Positions 27,184 to 36,032 of a stretch of DNA of 64,000 bases are shown piece after piece. This DNA comes from Gammaproteobacteria bacterium (GTDB lineage Bacteria; Pseudomonadota; Gammaproteobacteria; Pseudomonadales; Azotimanducaceae), in the NCBI GenBank assembly GCA_009846005.1, contig VXYL01000088.1, forward strand, positions 27,504-91,503, written 5' to 3'. The notes under the pieces were generated by a model. It was not told where the DNA came from. It worked only from the letters and a program-made list of their open reading frames with translations, and did not search any database. The translations under genes and the position numbers were made by a program. Every line of letters starts with the position of its first letter. Position 1 is the first letter of the stretch.

Positions 27184-28920
27184 ATGAGTACGCAAGACGG
27201 TTTCGTGCGGGTCGCCAACGTGGCCGAGGTTCCGCCCGGCAAGGCCGTCGCGGTGCGGGTCGAGGATCGCAGCGTGGCCCTCTTCAACCACGAAGGGAGC
27301 ATCTACGCCACCGACAACCAATGCCCGCACATGGGCTACCCGCTGATCCGCGGGCGGGCCAGGAACGGCGTGCTGCAATGCGACTGGCACGGCTGGAGCT
27401 ACGCGATGGCTGGCGGCGGCTGTTTCACCGGCGGCTGCGACGATCTCGACACGTTTCCCGTGGAGGTTCGCGGCGCTGACATTCACGTCAAGGTCGCGGG
27501 CGTCGCGTCGAGGCGCACCGGCGCTCACTACCTGTTGCTGAAGGAAGGGCTGCTGTCTCGGGACAACTGGGTGCTTTCCAAGGCCGTCGCCATTATGCTC
27601 GCCCAGGGCGTCTCGGAAGACGAGACCCTCCGACTGCTCGTAACCCACCTCGGCAAGCACATCGCCACGGAGCACGATGCCAATGGCAGTTGGCGTCTGG
27701 CCCGGGTCGCCAACGGCATCCGCGTCGCCCGGCGCCTGCCGCCGGACGACCGCCTGATTCCGCTGATGATGGCGGCCAAGGGCGCATCCGGCCGCGCCGG
27801 CGACCGCCCGGACCGGCAACCCCTGCCGCCCCCGATAAGCTGGGAAAAGCTCGCCGACTGGGTGCGCATGTTCTCCCGGGACCGCGACGGGGAGGGCATC
27901 GAGAAGTGCCTGGTGACGGCCCGTGCCCTAGGCGGCTGCGACGACCGCATTCTGCCGTTGGCCTTCGAGTGCGTGCTCGCGCCGCACTTCATCGGCTTCG
28001 GCTTCAACATCCTGCATCTCGTGCGGCTCGCCGAGGTGCTCGACGAATTCGGTTGGGAGGTCGCCGAGCAGCTTGTCTGCAACCTCGTCGCCAAGATCCT
28101 CGGCCGCCATCGCGGTACCCCGGACGGCGTCCGGCGGGAAGCCATCGAGGCTTTCGCTGGCGTGCAGTCCGACGTCGACAACCTGACCGAGCCCAACGGT
28201 TCGGCCGAGTTCGACGAAGACGCGTTCGGGGAAGCGCTGCTCTCGGGCGAACTCGGTACGGTGTTCGGTGCCGTCACCGCTGCGCTGCAATCGGGCGTCC
28301 ACGTCAGCCGCATCGCCGACACCATGGTCATGCTCGCCGCGGACCGCATGGCGCGCACGCCGGTCAGCTTCAATCCGGGCTGGTGGGATCTCGGCGCGGA
28401 GATGCAGACGGGGTCGGTGATTCGGGGCGTGCATCGCTATGCAGGCTACGCGTCGGCGGCAAAGGCCGTCTACCACGCCGCGTGGCAGTTCTACGGCGAC
28501 CGATGGCTGAATATCCCGAACCGTCCCCTATCGCTTGCGAAGTTGGACGAACGCGCCGGGTCGGGATCTGCGGATGCAGAGGTCGAACGCGTGGCCATCG
28601 TCGACGCCATCGAGTCGATCCGCGTCAACGATGTCGGCCCGTTGGTCGCGAAGCACTTGGCGGCCGGCCACCCGGGGAGCGAACTGCTGAACGAAATCGC
28701 GCTTGCGCTGCTAAAGCACGACACCGGCTGGGACATCCTCGACACCCTGCGCGTGGTCTACGACGAGACCGAGACGTGCCGCGAGCACCCGGCCTCGCAC
28801 CAGCTTGTGGTCGGTCTCGCCCGTTTCACGACCGGGGCAAGACGCAGCAACAACAGCGAGTCGGCGACGCGCACGGCGAGGCGGTTCGCGCGGCGTCAGA
28901 CGGCGGTCGACCTCTACTAG
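27184..28920 (+). CDS. Rieske [2Fe-2S] protein with large helical C-terminal domain (copy 2)
   Basis: 578 residues, tandem paralogue of the preceding gene, starting 14 bp after its stop behind a GGAGGG site. Rieske ligands are Cys47, His49, Cys66 and His69 (QCPHMGYPL and CDWHGWSY). The helical domain repeats the landmarks of copy 1: KEGLLSRDNWVLSKAVAIML, THLGKHIATEHD, LPLAFECVLAPHFIGFGFN, MLAADRMARTPVSF and AVYHAAWQFYGDRWLNI, so His and aromatic positions are kept in both. The pair is certainly one operon and may form a hetero-oligomer. Substrate unknown. Confidence 0.75.
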   Translation: MSTQDGFVRVANVAEVPPGKAVAVRVEDRSVALFNHEGSIYATDNQCPHMGYPLIRGRARNGVLQCDWHGWSYAMAGGGCFTGGCDDLDTFPVEVRGADIHVKVAGVASRRTGAHYLLLKEGLLSRDNWVLSKAVAIMLAQGVSEDETLRLLVTHLGKHIATEHDANGSWRLARVANGIRVARRLPPDDRLIPLMMAAKGASGRAGDRPDRQPLPPPISWEKLADWVRMFSRDRDGEGIEKCLVTARALGGCDDRILPLAFECVLAPHFIGFGFNILHLVRLAEVLDEFGWEVAEQLVCNLVAKILGRHRGTPDGVRREAIEAFAGVQSDVDNLTEPNGSAEFDEDAFGEALLSGELGTVFGAVTAALQSGVHVSRIADTMVMLAADRMARTPVSFNPGWWDLGAEMQTGSVIRGVHRYAGYASAAKAVYHAAWQFYGDRWLNIPNRPLSLAKLDERAGSGSADAEVERVAIVDAIESIRVNDVGPLVAKHLAAGHPGSELLNEIALALLKHDTGWDILDTLRVVYDETETCREHPASHQLVVGLARFTTGARRSNNSESATRTARRFARRQTAVDLY

Positions 28921-28944
28921 GGGCAGCCCTAACCGGCCCGAAAC

Positions 28945-29040
28945 GTGTTCCACGAGCGCGCCCGGGCGCTCTGGTCTGCGGACCGCGACTTCTCACGATT
29001 CCCGGACTTGCCGGTAGCCAACCCGCTCCCCGTGCGGTGA
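28945..29040 (+). other. possible 31-residue ORF or gene remnant
   Basis: Between the second Rieske gene and a convergent dioxygenase, a short frame from a GTG reads FHERARALWSADRDFSRF and then PDLPVANPLPVR before a TGA. The composition and GC-rich third positions look protein-like. There is no obvious ribosome site. It could be a small gene, a decayed fragment or chance. Confidence 0.2.
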
Positions 29041-29105
29041 CGGCGGTCGGGCTCGCTGCGAAAGGGGGCCGTTGGCAATCCTGCGTCGTCCGTCAGAGCG
29101 TCCCG

Positions 29106-29939
29106 TTAGATGGTCGGGGGCCCCGTCCACACGATGGGATTCAAGATAGTGGCCGCCGGGGCACCCGGCGGAAGGTCTCCCAACCAGGCCCGCAGGTCGC
29201 CCCGGGCCTCCGGACGCACAGGGTCGGTAATCCGTGCTCCGTCCGCGAAGTAGATCACCGTCATCACTTCGCGGCGGACGCGCGACTGGTTCGGCGGCGC
29301 GCGATGCAGCGCCCAGCCGGCGTGGAAACTCGCGTCACCGGCACGCGCCGTGCGCACCTCCGAGATGTCGAGGCCCTTGTCCGTGACGAAGCGTTCGTAG
29401 AAGGCCTCGGAGTCGTCCGAGATGCCCTTGTTGGTGATGTAGCCGAGCCGGTGGGCACGGGAGGCGAACTGCATCATGCCCATATTCTCTTCGATGTCCA
29501 CGAGGGGCATCCACAATGTGATGGTGTGCTCGGTATCCAAAGGCCAGTAGTACTGGTCCTGATGCCACGGCGTGATGCCGCCGCCGGCCTCCTTGAACAG
29601 GGCCTGGTCGTGGTAGAGGCGGACCCTTTCGACGCCGAGCAGGCGCGCGGCCACCTCGGCGAAGCATGGCGCCTGTACGAAGCGACGGACTGTCTCGTCG
29701 AGGGTCCAAAGGTTGAAGATCTGCAGGAACGCTTTGCCGTAGGTGTCGCGGTCCTCCAACGGTCGCATTTCCCGGCTGTGGCGGTCGGCGGTGGCGACGA
29801 TCGCCTCGCGGTACGGGGTGATGGAATCCCTAGGTAGCAGTTGCGGGAGAAAGACATGGCCGTCCCGGCGATAGCGCTGCACCTGTTTGGACGACAACCG
29901 ATAGGTTCGGGAAAGGCAATCGCCACTCCGGATGGTCAT
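29106..29939 (-). CDS. phytanoyl-CoA dioxygenase family protein
   Basis: Fe(II)/2-oxoglutarate oxygenase of 277 residues from ATG 29939. The triad is His126-x-Asp128 in TPWHQDQYYWPLD and a distal His in AGWALHRAPPNQS (about 212) with a downstream Arg. The sequence VFLPQLLPRDSITPYREAI at the N-terminus is typical of PhyH-like hydroxylases acting on small hydrophobic or ectoine-like substrates; which one is unknown. It converges on the Rieske operon and is divergent from another PhyH gene at 30065, sharing a 125-bp promoter region. Confidence 0.88.
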   Translation of the reverse strand: MTIRSGDCLSRTYRLSSKQVQRYRRDGHVFLPQLLPRDSITPYREAIVATADRHSREMRPLEDRDTYGKAFLQIFNLWTLDETVRRFVQAPCFAEVAARLLGVERVRLYHDQALFKEAGGGITPWHQDQYYWPLDTEHTITLWMPLVDIEENMGMMQFASRAHRLGYITNKGISDDSEAFYERFVTDKGLDISEVRTARAGDASFHAGWALHRAPPNQSRVRREVMTVIYFADGARITDPVRPEARGDLRAWLGDLPPGAPAATILNPIVWTGPPTI

Positions 29940-30064
29940 GGCGTCGCGTGGAAGACCTCGATGGGTGGCCGCGCAAGCATAGAATCTCTGCGCTCTTGGC
30001 AAGCCGCGATGTTACATCGCTCGGCGCGGTCATGGTGTTGACGGCCGCGCGACAACCGCCGTAA

Positions 30065-30937
30065 ATGGGGGGAGTCGAGGAGACCCAAGGAGCGACGTCC
30101 GTGGCGACCCCATCTGCCGGACTCGTCTCGGACGAGGACAGACAACTCTACGCCGACGAGGGCTACATGGTTCTCAAAGGCGTCGTTCCCGAGGATATGC
30201 TGCGGATGTTGCGCGAGGAGTGTTCCTATTTCCTCGGCTACATGGACGCGCGCATCGATGCGGGTCTCGTCGCCAGCGAAGCGCTGACCTTTCGCGGCAA
30301 GCGCTACTTCGTCAACAACCGCTACCGCTTCAGCGAGCGTCTCTGGCGTTACGTCTACGGCGATCTCATGGCCGACGTATGCGGTGCCACGCTTGGCGAC
30401 GATGCCTATCTCTTCAACGAACAGTGGGTTGTCAAGGGTGCGGAACAGGGTATGAGATTCTCCTGGCACCAAGACTCCGGCTACGTCAAGTTCATGGATC
30501 CCGAGACGGTGCACGAGCCGTATTTGACGTGCTGGTGCGCCTTGGACGACGTGGACGAGACCAACGGCACGGTCTACCTGCTGCCGCATTCCCGCGCAGG
30601 TACCAAGGGCAGGATCATCACCCACACGAGGAACGCCGTCTCCCACGATCTAGTCGGCTACACCGGCGACGATCCGGGCGTTGCCCTCGATGTGCCCGCA
30701 GGCAGCATCGTCGCGTTTTCGAGCTACAACCTGCATCGCAGTGGCGCGAATACCACGAGGGACATGCGTCGCGTCTACCTGACGCAATACGTGTCGGCAC
30801 CGGTGTTCCATTCCCAGACCGGCGAACGCTTCAACCTCGCCGTGGAGTTCTTGAAGGGTGGGCGGAACGTCTACGACCACGCGATGGATACGCCGGAGCG
30901 ATGGGGAGGAACCGCGCCGCCCGCATTGGTTGCATGA
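30065..30937 (+). CDS. phytanoyl-CoA dioxygenase family protein
   Basis: 290 residues, not closely similar to its divergent neighbour. Facial triad His135-x-Asp137 in FSWHQDSGYV and distal His in SSYNLHRSGANTTRDMRR, with an Arg nearby for 2-oxoglutarate. The stretch CWCALDDVDETNGTVYLLPH is the usual strand region between the ligands. ATG at 30065 follows GGGGGA-like sequence closely; a later GTG at 30101 is possible. A palindromic repeat begins a few bases after the stop. Confidence 0.88.
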   Translation: MGGVEETQGATSVATPSAGLVSDEDRQLYADEGYMVLKGVVPEDMLRMLREECSYFLGYMDARIDAGLVASEALTFRGKRYFVNNRYRFSERLWRYVYGDLMADVCGATLGDDAYLFNEQWVVKGAEQGMRFSWHQDSGYVKFMDPETVHEPYLTCWCALDDVDETNGTVYLLPHSRAGTKGRIITHTRNAVSHDLVGYTGDDPGVALDVPAGSIVAFSSYNLHRSGANTTRDMRRVYLTQYVSAPVFHSQTGERFNLAVEFLKGGRNVYDHAMDTPERWGGTAPPALVA

Positions 30938-30941
30938 ACCC

Positions 30942-31041
30942 GTAGGGACGACCCTATCGCGCCCGTCAGGGCGCGCGGTCGCCCGCGCCTGATGTACGGG
31001 CGTCCTTGGCAACGGGACGGGACAAGCCCTTCCCCTACGAG
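30942..31041. repeat. palindromic repeat, compound copy
   Basis: Contains a degenerate GTAGGGACGACCC, the hairpin arms CGCGCCC and GGGCGCG, a GGTCGCCCG arm, and at the right end CGGGACGGGACAAGCCC (31014-31030) followed by TTCCCCTACGAG, i.e. the two unit types seen elsewhere joined together. It sits between a dioxygenase gene and the gene remnant at 31082. Confidence 0.75.
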
Positions 31042-31081
31042 CCGTGTTCCTCGCACGTCCTCAATCGCCCGGCATTGGGGC

Positions 31082-31183
31082 CACGAGGAAGCCGCGCGAG
31101 CCGAGGAGGAGGCGGCGCGGGCCCAAGCGGCAGAGCGGTGGCTCGCCGAATTGGAGGCGCAGCTGGCCGAACGAGATCGCTGA
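31082..31183 (+). pseudogene. C-terminal coiled-coil remnant, possibly of an Uma2 nuclease
   Basis: In one frame this reads HEEAARAEEEAARAQAAER and WLAELEAQLAERDR, then a TGA. Such Glu/Ala/Arg heptad tails are common at the end of Uma2 (DUF820) proteins, and a full Uma2 gene lies at 43323, though with a different tail. No N-terminal nuclease domain precedes it; instead a palindromic repeat does. The remaining bases to 31259 show nothing recognisable. Confidence 0.35.
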
Positions 31184-31259
31184 CGCGCGGCAAGGGGCTT
31201 TCCGGCTTAACGGCGTTCCGGCGGTGCTCGGAGTCGCCCATGCGTTTTCCCAGCGCGGG

Positions 31260-33107
31260 TCAGCGCGCCGGGTGATCGACAACCACCTCCTGGTTGGCGG
31301 CTAATGCGTGGAGGACGGTTTGCTCGCCATCGGGCCAATCGACGGTCAACATCTCGACCTCGGCGGTCGACCCCAGTCCAAATAGCTGGACGGTGGGATT
31401 GTGGGACGCGAAATTGCTTCCCAAGGTGACCTCGCGCAGGTGATCTTCTCCGGCAAAGGTGGCGACCACCCTTGCGCCAACACCTTGCGTATTCGGTGCC
31501 GCCCCACGGAGCCGAACGCGGAGGTAGTTGTGCGTGGCTTCGTTCACCCACAGCGTCGCGGCGTTGTCGTCGTGCATGTGCAGCAGCAGGATGTCGGTGT
31601 CGCCGTCGTTGTCGAAGTCGGCGCAGACAATGCCACGGCCTTGCTCGGCGTCGTTGAGCCCGAGTTCCGCCGCCCTGTCCACGAAGATCCCGGCGCCGCT
31701 GGAAACGAAAGCCCTCGATGAGTCCCGGTTGAATCCGCCGTATTCCTCGAATTCGTGCCAGCCGTTGGTGTGGTAGATGTCCAGGTCGCCGTCGTTCTCG
31801 AAGTCCAGGAAACAGCTACCCCAACCCCAGCCGCCGTCGGCGACGCCGGACTCGTCGGTCACATCGACAAACGTCCCGTCGTCGTTCCGGTAGAGGCGAT
31901 TGCCGATCCGCGATATGTTCGTCGGCACGTCGTCGCCGATGGCGCGAATGCTGCTCACGAACCAGTCGAGATCGCCGTCGCCGTCGTAGTCGCCGACCGC
32001 CGAACCCATGCCGTTGCCGTCGATGATCACGGCGTAGTCGGTGACGTTGCTGAACGTGCCGTCGGTGTTGTTCATGAACACCTGGGTGGCGTTGAAGTCC
32101 GCGACCATGAGGATGTCGGGGTACACGTCGTCGTTGATGCGCGCGAAGGTCGGCGTGAACGTGTTGTCGAAGTTCAACTGCGTTACCAGCGGATCCTGGT
32201 TGACGACAACCGAGGGGACGAGGCCGGTTGCCACGCTGACGCTTTCGAACCGGATCCCGTCGCCGTCGCTGTCGTTGCGCCACAGGTGTTCGGTGTCCCC
32301 CGGCCAGCCGAGCAAGTCCCTCGGGGTGCCCCAATGCCCGAACAGCAGGTCGAGGTCGCCGTCGAGATCGTAGTCGCCGAACGCCGGCGACAGCGTGTAG
32401 GCGGAATGCATGAGGTCGAGTCCGGACCCCTCGGACACGTCGGTGAAGGTTCCGTCGCCGTTGTTGGCGAAGACCATCGTGGGGTCGCTTTCCAGCCCCG
32501 GGAGGAGGAGATCGAGATCCCCGTCGCCGTCGAGATCGGCGAGTGCGGGTGAACCATGGCGGTAGTTCTCGGTGGCGGATTTCGTCAGCGCTACACCGGC
32601 CTCGGTGGCGACATCCTCGAATACGAGGTTGCCTAGGTTGCGATAGAGGAGATTAGTCAGGCCATCGCCGCGCACGATGGCGAGGTCGATGTCGCCGTCG
32701 TTGTCATAGTCGCCTGCCGCCGCGCCGCTCGGCAGGATGTACGGCACCTCGTGGTTCCGCATCGGCTCCTCGTAGCCGACGGTGAAGTCGATTCCCGAGG
32801 CATCCGTCCCATCCACGAACAAGGTCGTGTCGTCAGGTGGCGGCGGCGGGGGAGGCGGCGTTGGCGGCTCGACCGGTGGCGGGGTCGAACCCCCACCGGA
32901 CCCGCCGCCGCAGGCTGTTAGTAGGACCGTAAACCCAACGAATGCGAATGCCTGTAGGGGCGACCCTATCGCCGGGACGGGACAAGCCCGTCCCCTACGG
33001 TTCGCAGGCCCGTAGGGGCGACCCTTGTGGTCGCCCGCTGGACCCTTGTGGTCGCCCGGATTCGCACTGAGGCGGCGTGGGCACAACGTGCATGCGGGAC
33101 GGGACAA
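31260..33107 (-). CDS. FG-GAP/VCBS repeat lipoprotein with ASPIC/UnbV C-terminus
   Basis: Surface or periplasmic beta-propeller lipoprotein. A signal segment FAFVGFTVLLTACGGGSGGG with lipobox LTAC is followed by a Pro-rich linker and at least six FG-GAP/VCBS repeats, each with a calcium-loop motif such as GDYDNDGDIDLAIV, ADLDGDGDLDLLLP, GDYDGDGDLDWFV, LDFENDGDLDIY and ADFDNDGDTDILL. The end (VRLRGAAPNTQGVGARV to WPDGEQTVLHAL) is the ASPIC/UnbV domain. The start is unclear: no ATG, GTG or TTG lies close to the signal segment, and upstream the frame runs through palindromic repeats to a TTG at 33107. Roughly the first 48 residues are therefore repeat-derived or not translated. Confidence 0.8.
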   Translation of the reverse strand: MSRPACTLCPRRLSANPGDHKGPAGDHKGRPYGPANRRGRACPVPAIGSPLQAFAFVGFTVLLTACGGGSGGGSTPPPVEPPTPPPPPPPPDDTTLFVDGTDASGIDFTVGYEEPMRNHEVPYILPSGAAAGDYDNDGDIDLAIVRGDGLTNLLYRNLGNLVFEDVATEAGVALTKSATENYRHGSPALADLDGDGDLDLLLPGLESDPTMVFANNGDGTFTDVSEGSGLDLMHSAYTLSPAFGDYDLDGDLDLLFGHWGTPRDLLGWPGDTEHLWRNDSDGDGIRFESVSVATGLVPSVVVNQDPLVTQLNFDNTFTPTFARINDDVYPDILMVADFNATQVFMNNTDGTFSNVTDYAVIIDGNGMGSAVGDYDGDGDLDWFVSSIRAIGDDVPTNISRIGNRLYRNDDGTFVDVTDESGVADGGWGWGSCFLDFENDGDLDIYHTNGWHEFEEYGGFNRDSSRAFVSSGAGIFVDRAAELGLNDAEQGRGIVCADFDNDGDTDILLLHMHDDNAATLWVNEATHNYLRVRLRGAAPNTQGVGARVVATFAGEDHLREVTLGSNFASHNPTVQLFGLGSTAEVEMLTVDWPDGEQTVLHALAANQEVVVDHPAR

Positions 33108-33119
33108 GCCCGTCCCCTA
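32954..33119. repeat. cluster of palindromic repeats inside the lipoprotein 5' end
   Basis: Read on the plus strand: GTAGGGGCGACCCTATCG (32954), GGGACGGGACAAGCCCGTCC plus CCTACGG (32975-33001), GTAGGGGCGACCCTTGTGG (33012) with two more GACCCTTGTGGTCGCCCG units, and another GGGACGGGACAAGCCCGTCC with CCTAC (33097-33119). The last one contains the TAG stop of the TonB receptor gene on the minus strand. These units occupy the place where the lipoprotein gene should have its start codon. Confidence 0.85.
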
Positions 33120-35852
33120 CAGTTGGTAGAAGACCTTCACCCCGTAGGTCGTGCGGTAGTAGTTGTTGAACTCCGTGCGGTCGGGAATGTTGAAGGTGTA
33201 CTTGCGGCGCACCTCGTCCCCGACGTTTCTCCCGAACACGCCGACCCGCAGGTCCTCGTTGACGTCGTAGGAGACCTGGAAGCTGGTCAAGAGGGTCTCG
33301 TCGACGTGCAGGAAATTGCCGAACACGTTCGGCTCGACGTATTCGCTGCGGAAGTCCCAGCCGACCCGCGCCTCGATGTTGCCGCCAACCCACCACAATG
33401 CGAGGTTCCAGACCCTCTCCGACAGGCCGGTCAGGGCGACACCCTGTCCTGCCGGCGCGACGGGCAGCACGTCGGAATCCGTGTATGCGTAGTTGAAGCT
33501 CGTTCCGACCGAGTCCAGCGCGGCGTTGACGAAGCCGAAGGTCGTATTGACGGCGAACTCGTACCCGCGGATATAGCCGCCGTCGCCGTTGGCGTTCGTC
33601 TGGAACGTGACATTGACAGGATTGTTGCCCACGTCGATGACGGGCTTCACCACGAAGTCCGTGCCGATGAAGCTGTCGAGGTCCAGGTTGTAGGCGGCGA
33701 TGACGAATGAGGTCGCCTCAGCCGGGTACCACTCGTAGGACACCGAGAGCTGGTTGGCAACGGTGGGCTGCAGCATGGGATTGCCGGCGTTGCCGTTGGC
33801 CCCGAACCCGCTGATGAAGATCGCTTCCGACGAACGCATGTCGTCGAGGGGCGCACGGTTCATGACGCGACTTAGGCCGAGGCGCAGTTTGCGGGTCTCC
33901 GAGATCTCGAACGCCACGTTGAGGCTGGGCAGGACCTGCGTGTAGTCGTGGCCGGGCGTGATCCGCATCGCGGCCACGGCTTCGCGTTGGGGGGTCGTCC
34001 AGCCAGGCGCGACGAGATCGGTGCTGACGTAGCGCAGACCGAGGTTGGCGTGCAGCGGCATGTCGGCCCATGTGGAGTCGAAGTCCAATTGAACGTAGGC
34101 GGCGAGGCTGTCCTCCTCGATGGCCCCGGATTCCAGCAACTGGGTGTTCCGGGCAAGCGGCTGCGGCAAGGCGGCATCGCTTTGGGGGATTCTCTGCGAG
34201 AAACGACTCTCCAGCCGTCCGACGTCCCAGGCCAGGAACGACGGCCCGTTATCGGTAGCGATGGTGCCTCGGACGAACGTGTTGTCGAGCACATCGGTGG
34301 GGTCGTCCGGCACGTAGGCAGAGGTGAACCGGTTCTCGATGCGCTCGTAGTTCTTCTCGCGGGTAAGGAAGCGCACGCCGAACGAAAGCGTCGTCAGGCC
34401 CGTGTCGTTCAGATCCCGGCTCGCCGCCGCGCGGAGTGCCGTTTGCTGGTCGTCGTTGCCGAAATCGTTCAGCTCGTACTGGCGCGGCACCCAGATGGCG
34501 GGATCGAGCAGGTTTTCTGCTACGGACAGGGTCGGCGTGTCGCCCAGCGCGGAGTAGGTCAACGTGAACACGGGGCCGCCGAACCCGCCCGACGGTGCGC
34601 CGTGCACGGTGGCCCAGACGCCGTCGAAGAAATGCTCCGCCGCCGAGTAGCTCACGTCGCCTTCGAGCGTCCAGGCGCCGCTGTAGACCTTCAGGTTCAC
34701 CCCGGTGCTGAGGATGTCTTGGTCAATGACGGTGAGCTGGTTGTACGACGAACTGCCGCCGCTGCCGAACCCGCTGGCGTTGGTTCCGGGCACGGTGATG
34801 GTCGCTTGGCCGTACTCGTCGTAGGGGACGCCGTCGGCGGTGGTGGCTTCTTCGCGGACGGTGACCACCGGGTTGACGAGGCCCCATGATCGACCGGTCA
34901 GACCGATGAAGTTGACGCCGTAGTTCTCGAAGTCCTGACCGCGGTTGGACATCAGAAGGTCGGCGTATGCCTCGACATTGTCCGTCTTCCATTGCAACGC
35001 GCCGAACAGACTGCCGCGGTCCTCCACCCCGCCTGCGGCTGCGATGTTGAAACCGGCGGGCACGACGGCCTCGCCGAAGACGCCATCGCCGTCCACGTCG
35101 GCGGGTGCACCGAATCCCCCGGCAAACGGCTGCCAGTCGAACGGTGTCACATCGCCGTGCCGGCCGAGCAGTTCGCTGGCGTAGGCCGCCGCCACGGCGA
35201 CGCCCAACTCGTCGGACAGCTGTTCGATGAAGGTGATGCTTCCCTGGCCGCCGAAGTCGTCGCCGCCGATCACGTCGTCGGCCAGCGCGTAGCTCGCCAT
35301 CTCGGCGTTGATCGTGATGGAACGCTCGTTGAAGTCGAGGGGCCGGATGGTGTTCATGTTGATCACGCCCGACAGTCCGCCCTCCGGCAGACTTGCCCTC
35401 GGCGTCTTGTGGACCTGCACCGAGGACATGACGCCCGGCGGGCAGAGCCCGTATTCGACGTTGCGGGTTGTTGCGACGGTGACCTGCTCGCGACCGTTCA
35501 ACAGGCCGATGGCCAAATCCGTGGTGCCTCGCACCGAGAGTTGGCTGATGGTGCCGTCATCCGTCCGGGCACCGGCGATTCCGGGTAAGGTCGCAATCGC
35601 GTCGGCGATCGAGACCGCCGGGAGGACGCCTATGTCCTCGATACCAATGGCTTCGATCTGGGTATCCGCAAGCTGTTTCTGGGTGATGGCGCTTGCGAGA
35701 CTGCGCTGGAACTTGGCGGTGACCACGACCACCTCGATGTCGTCGTCCTCGGTCGGATCGTCCTGGGCGGTCGCTGGCATGCCGATGCACGCCAATGTGC
35801 CGAGCATGAGGATTCGAACACGGGCCGCACCGGCCCCCTTGCGAAATGCCAT
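33117..35852 (-). CDS. TonB-dependent outer-membrane receptor, probably for alpha-glucans
   Basis: 911 residues: signal peptide ending at PATAQ, a TonB-box-like DIEVVVVTAK stretch, plug domain (VSIADAIATLPGIAGAR to SLPEGGLSGVINMNTIRP, about 65-170) and a long beta-barrel ending in aromatic-rich strands (RTTYGVKVFYQL). The plug pattern resembles the maltodextrin/oligosaccharide receptors of proteobacteria. Its position next to two GH13 enzymes supports import of starch-type oligosaccharides, though that is inference. A CGGAG site precedes the ATG. The stop codon belongs to a palindromic repeat. Confidence 0.9.
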   Translation of the reverse strand: MAFRKGAGAARVRILMLGTLACIGMPATAQDDPTEDDDIEVVVVTAKFQRSLASAITQKQLADTQIEAIGIEDIGVLPAVSIADAIATLPGIAGARTDDGTISQLSVRGTTDLAIGLLNGREQVTVATTRNVEYGLCPPGVMSSVQVHKTPRASLPEGGLSGVINMNTIRPLDFNERSITINAEMASYALADDVIGGDDFGGQGSITFIEQLSDELGVAVAAAYASELLGRHGDVTPFDWQPFAGGFGAPADVDGDGVFGEAVVPAGFNIAAAGGVEDRGSLFGALQWKTDNVEAYADLLMSNRGQDFENYGVNFIGLTGRSWGLVNPVVTVREEATTADGVPYDEYGQATITVPGTNASGFGSGGSSSYNQLTVIDQDILSTGVNLKVYSGAWTLEGDVSYSAAEHFFDGVWATVHGAPSGGFGGPVFTLTYSALGDTPTLSVAENLLDPAIWVPRQYELNDFGNDDQQTALRAAASRDLNDTGLTTLSFGVRFLTREKNYERIENRFTSAYVPDDPTDVLDNTFVRGTIATDNGPSFLAWDVGRLESRFSQRIPQSDAALPQPLARNTQLLESGAIEEDSLAAYVQLDFDSTWADMPLHANLGLRYVSTDLVAPGWTTPQREAVAAMRITPGHDYTQVLPSLNVAFEISETRKLRLGLSRVMNRAPLDDMRSSEAIFISGFGANGNAGNPMLQPTVANQLSVSYEWYPAEATSFVIAAYNLDLDSFIGTDFVVKPVIDVGNNPVNVTFQTNANGDGGYIRGYEFAVNTTFGFVNAALDSVGTSFNYAYTDSDVLPVAPAGQGVALTGLSERVWNLALWWVGGNIEARVGWDFRSEYVEPNVFGNFLHVDETLLTSFQVSYDVNEDLRVGVFGRNVGDEVRRKYTFNIPDRTEFNNYYRTTYGVKVFYQL

Positions 35853-35888
35853 GGCGTTCTCCGATCCGGAATTCCCCTTAAGCGCACC

Positions 35889-35894
35889 ATTATA
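35889..35894 (-). promoter_or_regulatory. -10 box upstream of the TonB receptor gene
   Basis: A perfect TATAAT on the minus strand lies 37 bp upstream of the receptor ATG. At 17 bp upstream the sequence GCTAAT is a poor -35 match, so an activator may be needed. The remaining bases to 36032 hold a weak copy of the palindromic repeat (35972-35992, CGACGGGTTCGTCCCGTTCC) and nothing else recognised. Confidence 0.4.
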
Positions 35895-36032
35895 GGGCGG
35901 CTGGGCAGGCGATTAGCCGGATTGCATACGTATTCATTCGCCTTTGCGTGCACGGCGAAGCGTAAGGAACACGACGGGTTCGTCCCGTTCCGCAGGCCCT
36001 TCTCGGGCTAGCTTGCCACCTCTTTCGGCTGT

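Noticed and set aside
27690..29837. 715-codon plus-strand frame across the second Rieske gene
   Set aside because: Arg/Gly/Pro-rich shadow of the Rieske gene and of the opposite-strand dioxygenase; no domain is recognisable.
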